From assembly GCA_015058215.1 (NCBI GenBank), contig SVCU01000004.1, positions 1 through 64,000 on the forward strand: 64,000 bases of DNA. Reading direction: 5' to 3'. Origin of the DNA: Clostridiales bacterium. Lineage in GTDB: Bacteria; Bacillota; Clostridia; Peptostreptococcales; Anaerovoracaceae. The translations under genes and the position numbers were made by a program. Positions 34,723-43,779 of the stretch are shown here, in pieces (the first letter of the stretch is position 1; each line of letters opens with the position of its first letter). Under the pieces are notes generated by a model that saw only the letters and a list, made by a program, of their open reading frames with translations, did no database searches and was not told the origin of the DNA.

Positions 34723-35916
34723 ATGAAAATATTAGTTCTGAACTGCGGCAGCTCTTCTCTGAAGTATCAGCTGATCGATAGCACCACCGAAAATGTATTG
34801 GCCAAGGGTGTCTGTGAACGCATCGGCATGGAAGGAAGCAACATTGCTCATCAGCCTGCCGGCGCAGCAAAGGTAAAAGAAGCGGCCGAATTGCCGGATC
34901 ATACCGCGGCGGTAAAACTGGTGATCGCCAAACTGACCGATGCAGCTGTCGGCGTGATCAAATCTCTGGATGAAATCGATGCCGTCGGTCACAGGGTGGC
35001 TCACGGCGGCGAAACCTTTACCGGTTCTGTGGTGATCACCGAAGAGGTGATCCGTTCCATCGAGGCCGTAAGCGATCTGGCACCTCTCCATAATCCTGCA
35101 AACCTGATCGGGGTCCGTTCCTGCCAGGAAATCATGCCCGGCGTGCCTATGGTAGCCGTATTCGATACCGCTTTCCATCAGACCATGCCCAGAAAGGCCT
35201 ATCTCTACGGCATCCCTTACGAATATTACCGGAAATACAAGATCAGACGCTATGGCTTCCACGGCACCAGCCACGATTTCGTATCCCGGCGTGCCGCTGA
35301 GATCCTGGGCAAAGACCGCAAGGACCTGAAGATCATCGTTTGCCATCTGGGCAACGGCGCCTCCATTTCCGCAGTGAAGAACGGGGAATCCGTGGATACC
35401 TCCATGGGCATGACTCCTCTGGAAGGTCTGATCATGGGCACCAGAAGCGGTGACCTTGACCCCGCCATCGTTTCCTTCCTGGCTGAAAAAGAGAATCTGA
35501 CCGCCGCCCAGGTGGTGGATATTCTGAATAAAAAGTCCGGTGTTCTGGGTCTTTCCGACGGTACCTCCAACGACTTCCGCGACCTGGTGGATGCCGGTGC
35601 TGCAGGAAATCAGACCGCACAGGATGCACTGGACGCTTATGCTTACCGCGTGGGCAAATACATCGGTGCGTACGCCGCAGCCATGAAGGGGGTCGATGTG
35701 ATCGTCTTCACAGCCGGTGCCGGTGAAAACAATGCGGAGGTTCGTGCGCTGATCGCGGAATACATCGAATTCCTCGGCACCAATATCGATCCCGAACGGA
35801 ACAAGATCCGCGGCGAAGAAGTGATCCTTTCCGACGAAGGGGCAAAGGTAGTGACCATGGTGATCCCCACCAACGAAGAACTGACCATTGCCCGGGAAAC
35901 CGTGCGTCTGGTATAA
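34723..35916 (+). CDS. ackA: Acetate kinase
   Basis: 397 residues, full length. MKILVLNCGSSSLKYQL (N-terminal phosphate loop), RRYGFHGTSHDFVS and HLGNGASISAVKNG are diagnostic. It makes ATP from acetyl phosphate in fermentation. No pta lies adjacent. The ribosome site AGGAGG is strong. The 171-base leader upstream contains TATAAA at 34630 but no convincing -35. Confidence 0.98.
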   Translation: MKILVLNCGSSSLKYQLIDSTTENVLAKGVCERIGMEGSNIAHQPAGAAKVKEAAELPDHTAAVKLVIAKLTDAAVGVIKSLDEIDAVGHRVAHGGETFTGSVVITEEVIRSIEAVSDLAPLHNPANLIGVRSCQEIMPGVPMVAVFDTAFHQTMPRKAYLYGIPYEYYRKYKIRRYGFHGTSHDFVSRRAAEILGKDRKDLKIIVCHLGNGASISAVKNGESVDTSMGMTPLEGLIMGTRSGDLDPAIVSFLAEKENLTAAQVVDILNKKSGVLGLSDGTSNDFRDLVDAGAAGNQTAQDALDAYAYRVGKYIGAYAAAMKGVDVIVFTAGAGENNAEVRALIAEYIEFLGTNIDPERNKIRGEEVILSDEGAKVVTMVIPTNEELTIARETVRLV

Positions 35917-35952
35917 AACGGCCCGGAACGTCGCGATCGAGGTGGTGCATCC

Positions 35953-37179
35953 ATGAAAAAACTATTTGCGAAAAGCGAAATCTGGTTCGCGGTGCTTTGG
36001 ATCTGTCTCTACGTTCTCGGCTTTGGCAATGCGGATTCGCTGTCCGAAGAACTTGGAGTCCCGAAGCTTTTGACGGTGATCGTCGGCGCGGTACTGACCG
36101 GTGTACTCTGGATTTTTATCCGCAAGGAGAGTCTGGAGGAATACGTCGGTCTCTGCCGGCTGAAAGGAAACGGGAAGGGGCTTTTGTATTTCCTGCCCCT
36201 TGTGCTGATTTCCACCGTCAACTTCTGGAACGGTCTTGCCATCAACACCGATCTTACGGAGACGGTGCTGTACATACTCAGCATGTGCTTTGTGGGCTTC
36301 CTGGAAGAAGTGATCTTCCGGGGCTTGCTGTTCCAGGCCATGGGCGGGGTCCGCGCGAAATCTGCGGTGATCGTAGCTGCGGTCACCTTCGGCATGGGCC
36401 ATGCGGTCAATCTGCTCTTGGGGGCTCCCCTTTTTGAGACGCTTCTGCAGCTTGTCTATGCCTCCGCCATCGGCTTCTGCTATATCGCCGTTTTCTGTAC
36501 TTGCGGGAGCATCTGGCCCTGCATCATTTCCCATGCGTTCATCAACAGTACCAGCATTTTTGCGGTAAGTCCGGATGCGACCGGAAGTCTTGTGATCGCC
36601 GTTGTCCAGACCGTTCTCGGCATCGGCTTCGGGTGCTGGCTGTTCCGCAGCCACAAAGGAAGCTGGGCCTGCTGCACGGCGCGGAGCATGGAAGAAAAAC
36701 TGAATTTCCGGCCGGCGAAGGAAGGGGAAAAACAGCAGATTTTTGCTCTTTACGGCACTGTCAAAGGAACGGCGTTCTGTGTCTGGGAAGAGGATTACCC
36801 GGGAAATGCGGAGCTGGAGCATGATTTTGAAACGGGCAATCTCTTCGTTCTGGAAGAAGAAGGACGCATCGCCGGTGCCATTTCCATCCTTCCCGAAAAC
36901 GAACTGGATGATCTGGAACTATGGTCCGAAACAGAAAATGCCTTTGAATTTGCCCGGGTGGCCGTTGCACCGGAGCTTCAGGGAAAGGGCCTTGCAGCCA
37001 AGCTGGTGAACGGTGTGGAAACCATCATCCGGCAGCGGGGCGGCAAATGGATCCACATTCTGGCAGCTCCCGAAAATCTGCCGGCTGTCCGTACTTACGA
37101 AAAACTGGGATACACAAAACAGGCGGAGTGCTTCGCCTTCGGTCATAATTATCTCGCTCTGGAAAAAGATTTACGGTAA
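35953..37179 (+). CDS. CPBP intramembrane protease fused to a GNAT acetyltransferase
   Basis: 408 residues in one uninterrupted frame. Residues 1-235 are a CPBP (CAAX/Abi) membrane protease with all three motifs: EEVIFRG (E118, E119, R123), FGMGH (H150) and SHAFIN (H194, N198). Residues ~246-408 are a GNAT domain, with the acetyl-CoA loop VAPELQGKGLAAKL and a C-terminal VRTYEKLGY. A MEEKLNF methionine at the junction (residue 246) could mark an old gene boundary. Substrates are unknown. Ribosome site GAGGTGG. Confidence 0.88.
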   Translation: MKKLFAKSEIWFAVLWICLYVLGFGNADSLSEELGVPKLLTVIVGAVLTGVLWIFIRKESLEEYVGLCRLKGNGKGLLYFLPLVLISTVNFWNGLAINTDLTETVLYILSMCFVGFLEEVIFRGLLFQAMGGVRAKSAVIVAAVTFGMGHAVNLLLGAPLFETLLQLVYASAIGFCYIAVFCTCGSIWPCIISHAFINSTSIFAVSPDATGSLVIAVVQTVLGIGFGCWLFRSHKGSWACCTARSMEEKLNFRPAKEGEKQQIFALYGTVKGTAFCVWEEDYPGNAELEHDFETGNLFVLEEEGRIAGAISILPENELDDLELWSETENAFEFARVAVAPELQGKGLAAKLVNGVETIIRQRGGKWIHILAAPENLPAVRTYEKLGYTKQAECFAFGHNYLALEKDLR

Positions 37180-37240
37180 TAACGATCGCGGAAAAATACG
37201 CTCCTGACGAATGCCGAACTGCAAAGGAGGAAACGAAAAA

Positions 37241-39001
37241 ATGTACAATGAATGGTCGCTGAACTCGCTTTATCTGGGGATGGACGATCCCAATCTGCAG
37301 CGGGATCTTTCCCGTCTGGAAGAAGTGATCGCTGCCTACAAACAGGCGGTAGCCTCACTTTCGAAAGAAAAGGCGGCGGAAGGTCTGCGCTCCGTTATGG
37401 AACTTGCGGAAGAAATGCAGGTTCTTTCCAAGCGCATGGGAACCTTCTGCTTCCTGCGGAAATCCACCAACAGCTCCGACAGTGAAGCCTCTGCCATGCT
37501 GATGAAGGTGCAGGGGATGACCGCTTCCGCCACCAAGGAAACCGTGGCCTTCCAGAAGTTCGCAGGAACGTTGGAAAATTTGGAGGAAGTGCTGGAAAGC
37601 GATGAACTGCTGCGCCAGTACAAGTTCTATTTCTCCGAAGTAAAGAACAGCGTTTCCCACAAGATGGGGGACGAAGCGGAGGCTGTGTTCGCCCGCATGA
37701 ACCTGTCCGGCGGGAAATCCTGGGAGGATCTGATGACCCATTTGACCTCCACCGTGGAAGTGGAATACAAGGATGGTGTTACCACCCAGGCCGGGATCCG
37801 CGGCTTTGCGGACAGCAGTGACGCGGAAGAGCGCAAGAGCGCATTCCTGGCAGAACTGGCAAGCTATAAGAAGATCAAAGACCCTCTGGCCTTTGCCCTG
37901 AACAGCATCAAAGCCCAGGTGAACCTGGAAGCCGAACTTCGCGGCTACTCCGATGCGCTGGAACTGACTCTGGTGCAGTCCCGCATGAGCCGTGAAACCC
38001 TGGATGCTCTGTGGCAGGCCGTCCGTGAGGCACTGCCTAAATTCAGAGCGTATCTGAAGCACAAAGCTAAGCTTCTGGGCCATGAAAACGGGATGCCCTG
38101 GTTCGACGTGCTGGCACCTATGGGTAAGGCGGACGGTATCAGTTATACGCCGGAAGAAGCGCACAAGTATCTGGTGGAGCGGTTCACCGCATTCGCGCCG
38201 GACCTGGGTGCCATGATGGACCGTGCCTTCAAGGAAGAATGGATCGATTTCTATTCCCGCCCCGGTAAACGCGGCGGCGCCTTCTGCAACAACCTGCCTT
38301 ACATCGGGGAAAGCCGTGTCATGACCAATTACTCCGGTTCCTTCGGTTCCGTGGTCACTCTGGCCCACGAACTGGGCCATGCGTATCATGGTCAGCAGAT
38401 CCAGAACCATCGTCCGCTGAATACTTCCTATACCATGCCCGTAGCAGAGACTGCATCCACCTTCAATGAACTGGTGATCACCAACGACGCCATCCGCAAT
38501 GCGGAAGGGGAAGCCAAGGTTGCTTTGGTGGAAAGCCAGCTCCACAACTGGACCCAGATCATCGTGGATATTTACAGCCGCTTCCTCTTTGAAGACGAAG
38601 TGTTCCGCCGCAGAAAGAACGAATTCCTCTTCTCCGAAGATCTGGAAGACATCATGCTGCGTGCCCAGAAGGAAGCCTATGGCGACGGTCTGGATCCGGA
38701 GTGGCTCCACCCGTATATGTGGGCTTGCAAAGGCCATTACTACAGACCGTATCTGAGCTATTACAATTTCCCCTATGCCTTCGGCGGACTCTTTGCCGCA
38801 GGGCTCTATGCACAGTATCTGGAAGAAGGGGAGGCCTTCCTGCCCAAGTATCGGGATATCCTGAAGGCGACCACCGTAGATACGGTGGAAAACGTGGCAA
38901 AGCTTGCCGGTATCGATCTCACCAAACCGGATTTCTGGCGGACCAGCCTTGCCATGGTGACGGCACAGATCGATCTGTTTATCGAAGAAACCAGCAAATA
39001 A
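37241..39001 (+). CDS. M3 family oligoendopeptidase (PepF-like)
   Basis: 586 residues. Zinc metallopeptidase with HELGHAYHG (about residue 374) and the following glutamate in ETASTFNE. It hydrolyses short peptides in the cytoplasm. AAAGGAGG before ATG 37241 fixes the start; the upstream in-frame ATG at 37211 lacks one. A terminator follows the stop. Confidence 0.94.
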   Translation: MYNEWSLNSLYLGMDDPNLQRDLSRLEEVIAAYKQAVASLSKEKAAEGLRSVMELAEEMQVLSKRMGTFCFLRKSTNSSDSEASAMLMKVQGMTASATKETVAFQKFAGTLENLEEVLESDELLRQYKFYFSEVKNSVSHKMGDEAEAVFARMNLSGGKSWEDLMTHLTSTVEVEYKDGVTTQAGIRGFADSSDAEERKSAFLAELASYKKIKDPLAFALNSIKAQVNLEAELRGYSDALELTLVQSRMSRETLDALWQAVREALPKFRAYLKHKAKLLGHENGMPWFDVLAPMGKADGISYTPEEAHKYLVERFTAFAPDLGAMMDRAFKEEWIDFYSRPGKRGGAFCNNLPYIGESRVMTNYSGSFGSVVTLAHELGHAYHGQQIQNHRPLNTSYTMPVAETASTFNELVITNDAIRNAEGEAKVALVESQLHNWTQIIVDIYSRFLFEDEVFRRRKNEFLFSEDLEDIMLRAQKEAYGDGLDPEWLHPYMWACKGHYYRPYLSYYNFPYAFGGLFAAGLYAQYLEEGEAFLPKYRDILKATTVDTVENVAKLAGIDLTKPDFWRTSLAMVTAQIDLFIEETSK

Positions 39002-39018
39002 ACCGGCATAAAATCAAC

Positions 39019-39055
39019 GGGCGGCCCGAATGCAGGGGGCATGGGCCGCCTTTTG
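39019..39055 (+). terminator. Intrinsic terminator after the M3 peptidase
   Basis: Stem GGCGGCCC / GGGCCGCC around a 15-base loop, followed by TTTTG. Its T tract runs straight into the first 0A box of the spo0A promoter. Confidence 0.82.
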
Positions 39056-39129
39056 TCGAAAAATGTCGAAAGTCGTGGGAAAAAACTGCGCGCAGCCATC
39101 TTGTCAAAGGATTCGACAGAATATATGAT
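39054..39129 (+). promoter_or_regulatory. spo0A promoter with three 0A boxes
   Basis: TTGTCA (39101-39106) and TATGAT (39124-39129), spacer 17. Two direct TGTCGAA boxes at 39054-39060 and 39064-39070 are exactly 10 bases apart, the spacing of a Spo0A dimer. A third box, TTCGACA (reverse orientation, 39112-39118), lies inside the spacer. All three match the Bacillus 0A consensus TGNCGAA, implying autoregulation. Confidence 0.8.
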
Positions 39130-39191
39130 AAGAGCAGAGTTTGTGCTGCAGAATGACGGCTTTCGCAAGGGATGAGAGAAAAGAGAGACAG

Positions 39192-39986
39192 ATGAACAAA
39201 GTTCGGGTCGGAATCGCAGACGACAATAAGGATTTCTGTGATCTTTTGGGGGATTTCTTCGACGAAACACCGGAGATCGATGTGGTATTCAAGGCGGGGG
39301 ATGGTCTGCAGGCCGTTGCGGCTGTGGAAAAAGAGAAACCGGATGTGCTCGTGCTGGATATGGTAATGCCGTATCTGGACGGGCTGGGCGTTTTGGAACG
39401 CCTGCAGCCGTTGGAACAGGATGCGCCGAAGGTGATCATGCTGTCGGCGGTGGGCCAGGAAAGCATCACCAGAAAAGCGGTGGATATGGGGGCGGAGTAT
39501 TACGTGGTGAAGCCCTTTGACTTCGGTCTTCTGACCAGAAGGATCCGGCAGATCGCCGGAAAGGAATCGGCCGTACAGCCGACGAAAGCACTGGCTTCCC
39601 GCAATTTCCTGCGGCGGGAGGATCCGGAACGGGGAAACCTGGAGGCGGAGATCACCAGCATCATCCATGAGGTGGGAGTACCCGCGCATATCAAAGGTTA
39701 CCAGTATTTGCGCAGCGCCATCGCCCTTGTGGTGGACGATATGGAACTTCTGGGTGCGGTGACCAAAGAACTGTATCCGGCCATCGCCAAGATCAACGGG
39801 ACCACGCCCAGCCGTGTGGAACGGGCCATCCGTCATGCCATCGAAGTGGCCTGGAACCGGGGAAAGATCGAAACCATCGACCACCTGTTCGGCTACACGG
39901 TGCAGAACGATAAGGGGAAACCCACCAATTCGGAATTCATTGCCATCATCGCAGACAAATTAAGACTGGAAAGAAAAATCAGTTAG
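39192..39986 (+). CDS. spo0A: Sporulation master regulator Spo0A
   Basis: 264 residues. Receiver domain with acidic pocket D10/D11, phosphorylation site D56 (VLVLDMVMP) and K107 in VVKPFDFG. The C-terminal sporulation domain contains [19 protein letters not shown] and the recognition region [17 protein letters not shown]. Start ATG 39192 gives the family N-terminus [10 protein letters not shown]; an in-frame start at 39141 adds unrelated residues. It lies downstream of an M3 peptidase instead of spoIVB, which is 4.6 kb upstream. Confidence 0.98.
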   Translation: MNKVRVGIADDNKDFCDLLGDFFDETPEIDVVFKAGDGLQAVAAVEKEKPDVLVLDMVMPYLDGLGVLERLQPLEQDAPKVIMLSAVGQESITRKAVDMGAEYYVVKPFDFGLLTRRIRQIAGKESAVQPTKALASRNFLRREDPERGNLEAEITSIIHEVGVPAHIKGYQYLRSAIALVVDDMELLGAVTKELYPAIAKINGTTPSRVERAIRHAIEVAWNRGKIETIDHLFGYTVQNDKGKPTNSEFIAIIADKLRLERKIS

Positions 39987-39995
39987 TGGTATACT
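39987..39995 (+). promoter_or_regulatory. Extended -10 promoter before the DUF896 gene
   Basis: TGGTATACT (39987-39995), an extended -10 directly after the spo0A stop. No clear -35. It sits within TTAGTGGTATACTAA, an imperfect palindrome. Confidence 0.45.
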
Positions 39996-40049
39996 AACTA
40001 AGCTGCAGGAATCGACTGAACAAATTTGGAAGAAAAAACGGAGGAACCC

Positions 40050-40280
40050 ATGATCACGGAAGAAATGATCAAACGGATCAACGAACTTGCCCATAAGTCC
40101 AAGAACGAGGGCTTGACCCCGGAAGAAAAAGAAGAACAGGCTTTCCTGCGTCAGGAGTACATCAAAGGCTTCCGGGCCAATATGCGGGCACAGCTGGATC
40201 AGATCCGTTTCGTGGAAAAGGACGGAACTGTTGTGAAGCCCAAGGGCGTTAAAGTCGAAATCAAAGAAAAATTGAATTAA
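40050..40280 (+). CDS. DUF896 (UPF0291, YnzC-like) protein
   Basis: 76 residues. ITEEMIKRINELAHKSK and LTPEEKEEQAFLRQEYIK followed by FRANMRAQLD are the family signature. A small helical-hairpin protein; Bacillus YnzC is SOS-linked through its operon with yneA but its role is unknown. GGAGGA supports ATG 40050. A strong terminator follows. Confidence 0.93.
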   Translation: MITEEMIKRINELAHKSKNEGLTPEEKEEQAFLRQEYIKGFRANMRAQLDQIRFVEKDGTVVKPKGVKVEIKEKLN

Positions 40281-40294
40281 AAAATTGCGAATTG

Positions 40295-40328
40295 ACAGCG
40301 GGAATCAACAGGATTCCCGCTGTTTTTC
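40295..40328 (+). terminator. Intrinsic terminator after the DUF896 gene
   Basis: 12-bp stem ACAGCGGGAATC / GATTCCCGCTGT with a 5-base loop and a run of T. Confidence 0.92.
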
Positions 40329-40393
40329 TTTTATAATCGGTTTCACGGAATGACCCTTTGGGTCAACGAATCCATGTGTTTGAGGTGAAACCA

Positions 40394-40846
40394 ATGAAAA
40401 ACTATCCGAAATTATTTGCCCTGACCGGCTCGCTTTTGATCCTGCAGCTGCTGCTTTCCGGCTTTCTGCTGTCAGGCACAGCCTGGAATACGGTACAGCA
40501 GCTTCTTCTGCAGCGCACCGCTTTCATGGAGCAGGCCTGCTATGGGGAACTGACGCTGCAGGAAGCGGAAAATGCCTTGTCTGCCATTGAGGTACAGCCC
40601 CTTCTGCGCCAGGATGTGGAGGGGATCCGGCGGCAGGGGAACGCAGGGCTGGAACGGGTGAAGGATCTGCGGATCCTGGTGCTGGAACGGCTCCATTCCT
40701 ACGCGGGGAAAGAAACCTACCGGATGCAGGTGGAATGGACGCTTTCGACAGGGAACGGGCTGGAACGGGAAACCGTGTTTTACTATCTGGTGCTGGAAGA
40801 AGTGGGAGGGGAGATGCGCATGGCGCAGCTGGAACCCGTTCTGTGA
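40394..40846 (+). CDS. Small membrane-anchored protein of unknown function
   Basis: 150 residues. An N-terminal membrane helix or signal (LFALTGSLLILQLLLSGFLLS) and a soluble remainder with an alternating pattern, ELTLQEAENALSAIEVQPLL, RILVLERLHSYAG, then a strand-rich end TVFYYLVLEEVGGEM. I do not recognise it. It stands alone between a terminator and the nifS promoter. GAGGTG before ATG 40394. Confidence 0.75.
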   Translation: MKNYPKLFALTGSLLILQLLLSGFLLSGTAWNTVQQLLLQRTAFMEQACYGELTLQEAENALSAIEVQPLLRQDVEGIRRQGNAGLERVKDLRILVLERLHSYAGKETYRMQVEWTLSTGNGLERETVFYYLVLEEVGGEMRMAQLEPVL

Positions 40847-40916
40847 GAAAAACTGCATTTTTCGCGAAAAACTCCTCTGTTTCTTTGTACTTTTCTGTTT
40901 GATGAGCCGGTTTTAT

Positions 40917-40925
40917 TGGTATAAT
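40917..40925 (+). promoter_or_regulatory. Extended -10 promoter of nifS
   Basis: TGGTATAAT: consensus TATAAT (40920-40925) with TG upstream. The -35 (TTTGAT, 16 bases upstream) is weak. It is 38 bases before the nifS start. Confidence 0.65.
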
Positions 40926-40962
40926 AATTGCGGTATCCAAAAGAAAAAGGAGTGACACCACT

Positions 40963-42156
40963 TTGAGAGAAGTATATATGGATTATTCGGCTACCACGCC
41001 GGTCAAAGCAGAAGTTATGGCGGAAATGCTGCCTTACTTCACCATGAAATTCGGAAACCCCTCCAGCCTTTACGGCCCCGGTTTTGAAGCCAGAGACGGC
41101 GTAGAAGCCGCCCGCCACAATGTCGCCCATCTCATCGGCGCAGCAGACAAGGAAGTCTATTTCACTTCCTGCGGCACCGAAGCAGACGACTGGGCTCTCA
41201 AAGGCGTTGCAGAGCTGAAGAAGGCAAAGGGTAAACATATCATCACCACCAAGATCGAACACCACGCCATCCTGCACACCTGCGAATACCTGGAAAAGCA
41301 GGGCTACGAGGTTACTTACCTGGGCGTCGATGCGGAAGGTCAGATCAGCCTGGAAGAACTGGAAAATGCCATTCGTCCCGACACCATCCTGGTCTCCATC
41401 ATGTTTGCCAACAACGAAATGGGTGCCATTCTGCCCATTAAGGAAGCAGCCGCCATCGCTCACAAGCATGACGTTCTGTTCCACACCGACGCGGTACAGG
41501 CTCTGTCCAACGTGCCCATCGATGTAAAAGATCTGGATGTGGATCTGATGTCCATCTCCGGTCATAAGATCTACGCTCCCAAGGGCATCGGTGCACTGTA
41601 TATCCGCAAGGGTCTGGTGCTGCCCAACCTGCTGCACGGCGGTGCACAGGAAAGCAAGAGAAGAGCCGGTACGGAAAATGTGACCGGTATCATCGGCTTC
41701 GGTAAGGCTGCCCAGATGGCAGAAGAAAATCTGGACTACCACATCAAGCACATCACCGAACTGCGCGACTACTTCATTGAAAACGTGCAGAAGCGTATTT
41801 CCAACGTTCGTGTCAACGGCGGTATGGAACATCGTCTGCCCGGCAACGTAAACATGATCTTCGATTTCATCGAAGGCGAAGCCCTTCTGGGGTATCTGGA
41901 TATGCAGGGCATTTACATCTCCACCGGTTCCGCCTGCTCCTCCGGCAGCTTTGCACCGTCTCACGTGCTGGCAGCCATGGGCCTGCCCCCGGAAAAGATC
42001 TACAGTTCTCTGCGGTTCAGCATCGGCGATTTCACCACCAAGGCCGATCTCGACTATGTGGTGGACTGCCTGGAAAGAACGGTACAGACTCTGCGTTCCT
42101 TCTCTCCCTTCAACGAAGAACATCCCATGTTCGGCACCACTCAGGTCCACAAATAG
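40963..42156 (+). CDS. nifS: Cysteine desulfurase (NifS/IscS type)
   Basis: 397 residues, PLP enzyme that passes cysteine sulfur to NifU and to tRNA thiolation. YMDYSATTPV at the start, the PLP lysine in SISGHKIYAPKGIGALY, and the persulfide cysteine loop STGSACSSGSF. The TTG at 40963 gives the family N-terminus REVYMDYSATTP; the next ATG (40978) would cut it. nifU and mnmA follow. Confidence 0.97.
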   Translation: MREVYMDYSATTPVKAEVMAEMLPYFTMKFGNPSSLYGPGFEARDGVEAARHNVAHLIGAADKEVYFTSCGTEADDWALKGVAELKKAKGKHIITTKIEHHAILHTCEYLEKQGYEVTYLGVDAEGQISLEELENAIRPDTILVSIMFANNEMGAILPIKEAAAIAHKHDVLFHTDAVQALSNVPIDVKDLDVDLMSISGHKIYAPKGIGALYIRKGLVLPNLLHGGAQESKRRAGTENVTGIIGFGKAAQMAEENLDYHIKHITELRDYFIENVQKRISNVRVNGGMEHRLPGNVNMIFDFIEGEALLGYLDMQGIYISTGSACSSGSFAPSHVLAAMGLPPEKIYSSLRFSIGDFTTKADLDYVVDCLERTVQTLRSFSPFNEEHPMFGTTQVHK

Positions 42157-42184
42157 AGTTTTCGGGAGAAAACGCAGCAAAACA

Positions 42185-42213
42185 TTGAAATAAGAACAAA
42201 AATCAGTTAAAAT
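42185..42213 (+). promoter_or_regulatory. Promoter of nifU-mnmA
   Basis: TTGAAA (42185-42190) and TAAAAT (42208-42213) with a 17-base spacer, 40 bases before nifU. It suggests nifU can be expressed independently of nifS. There is no terminator between nifS and nifU. Confidence 0.55.
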
Positions 42214-42252
42214 AATAGATTGAGAAAGCTCGATTCGAAAGGAGACATTCCC

Positions 42253-42696
42253 ATGGCAATGTACAATGATAAAGTAATGGAACATTTCATGCACCCTCAC
42301 AATGCAGGTGACATGGAAAACCCCTCTGCAGTCGGTGAATTCGGCAGCCCCGTATGCGGCGACCTGATGCAGATCTATCTGAAGATCGAAGACGGCATCA
42401 TCGTTGATGCCAAGTTCAGAACCTTCGGCTGCGGCAGCGCCATCGCATCCTCCAGCGTTGCAACCGACATGGTAAAGGGCAAGACTCTGGAAGAAGCACT
42501 GGCTCTGACCAACCAGAATTTCGTAGACGAACTGGGCGGTCTGCCCGGTCCCAAACTCCACTGCTCCATGCTTTCCGAGCAGGCCATCAAGAGAGCAATT
42601 TACAATTATGCTCAGGAACACGGTCTGGAACTGGAAGGCCTGAAGGGCTATGACCCCACCGTGGAAGATATCGACCATGGTTGTGAAGAGGAATAA
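42253..42696 (+). CDS. nifU: Fe-S scaffold protein NifU/IscU type
   Basis: 147 residues, the N-terminal scaffold domain only. The three ligand cysteines are in SPVCGD, TFGCGSA and KLHCSM, and the aspartate beside the first (CGD) is present. An acidic C-terminal tail ends in DHGCEEE. It assembles clusters from NifS-delivered sulfur. AAAGGAGA supports ATG 42253. The end overlaps mnmA by 20 bases. Confidence 0.96.
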   Translation: MAMYNDKVMEHFMHPHNAGDMENPSAVGEFGSPVCGDLMQIYLKIEDGIIVDAKFRTFGCGSAIASSSVATDMVKGKTLEEALALTNQNFVDELGGLPGPKLHCSMLSEQAIKRAIYNYAQEHGLELEGLKGYDPTVEDIDHGCEEE

Positions 42697-43765
42697 ACAG
42701 AAGGTAGTTCTGGGCTTCAGCGGCGGTGTGGACAGCACGGCCGCTGCTTTGCTGTTAAAAGAAAAGGGGCTTCAGGTAACTGGGCTCTTTTTTGATGTTG
42801 TGCCCGGACCCACCGCAGCAGCGGAAGAGGCCAAAAAACGGGCGGAGGAAGTGGGAATCGATTTCCTGTACAAAGATGTATCCGAGGCGTTCAAAGAGGC
42901 TGTAATCGGCGATTTCTGCGCTTGCTATGCCTCGGGGAAGACGCCCAACCCCTGCATCCGCTGCAATCCTGCCATCAAGTTCGCTACCCTGATCGACGGG
43001 GCGGATGAGATCGGTGCAGAATACATTGCCACCGGTCATTACGCACAGGTGAAATACCTTGCGGAGGAAGACTGCTACGCGGTTTACCGCGCCCGCAATC
43101 TGAAAAAAGATCAGTCCTATATGCTGTATCGCTTGGGGCAGGAGGTGCTGTCCCGCCTGATCCTGCCGCTGGGGCAGTTTGAAAGCAAAGAAGAGATCCG
43201 GGCCATGCTGCGGGAGGAAGCGATCAGCAACGCCGAGCAGCCGGACAGCCAGGAGATCTGTTTCCTGCCCGATGATACGGAGTATGCGGACTATCTGCAG
43301 CGCCAGGGAGTAAAAGCCGTTCCCGGAGAGTTTACAGACCGGGAGGGCAATGTGCTGGGCCGTCATAAAGGCCTTGTCCACTACACCATCGGCCAGAGAA
43401 AGGGCCTGGGAGTCGCTCTTGGGAAGCCCATGTTCGTTGTGGAACTGGACAGCGAGAACAACCGGGTCATCCTGGGCGAGAATCAGGACCTGTTCCGCCG
43501 GGATGTACTGATCGAAGATATAAAGATTACTGAAAAATGTTATGGTAAAGCATTTGGAGCCCAAGGGAAAGTTCGGTATCTCGCACCGGCTGCCCAGGCC
43601 TTCGTAAAACCGGCAGAAACGGCTGAAAATGCAGGGGAGAGCGGCTGCAAAGACCGCCTTCTGGTCACCTTTGAACAGCCGCAGAGAGCCCCTGCGCCGG
43701 GTCAGTCCCTGGTCCTCTATGACGGAGACCGGGTGCTGGGAGGCGGCATCATTATCACAAAATAA
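42677..43765 (+). CDS. mnmA: tRNA-specific 2-thiouridylase MnmA
   Basis: 362 residues. P-loop GFSGGVDSTAAALL, catalytic cysteines in PNPCIRC (first) and QEICFLPDD (second), and the C-terminal barrel with HKGLVHYTIGQRKGLG. It makes s2U34 in tRNA for Lys, Glu and Gln using sulfur from a desulfurase; adjacency to nifS suggests that NifS is the donor. The start lies inside nifU; ATG 42677 is my choice but its ribosome site is poor. Confidence 0.96.
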   Translation: MVVKRNKQKVVLGFSGGVDSTAAALLLKEKGLQVTGLFFDVVPGPTAAAEEAKKRAEEVGIDFLYKDVSEAFKEAVIGDFCACYASGKTPNPCIRCNPAIKFATLIDGADEIGAEYIATGHYAQVKYLAEEDCYAVYRARNLKKDQSYMLYRLGQEVLSRLILPLGQFESKEEIRAMLREEAISNAEQPDSQEICFLPDDTEYADYLQRQGVKAVPGEFTDREGNVLGRHKGLVHYTIGQRKGLGVALGKPMFVVELDSENNRVILGENQDLFRRDVLIEDIKITEKCYGKAFGAQGKVRYLAPAAQAFVKPAETAENAGESGCKDRLLVTFEQPQRAPAPGQSLVLYDGDRVLGGGIIITK

Positions 43766-43779
43766 GGAGAGTTACCCAC

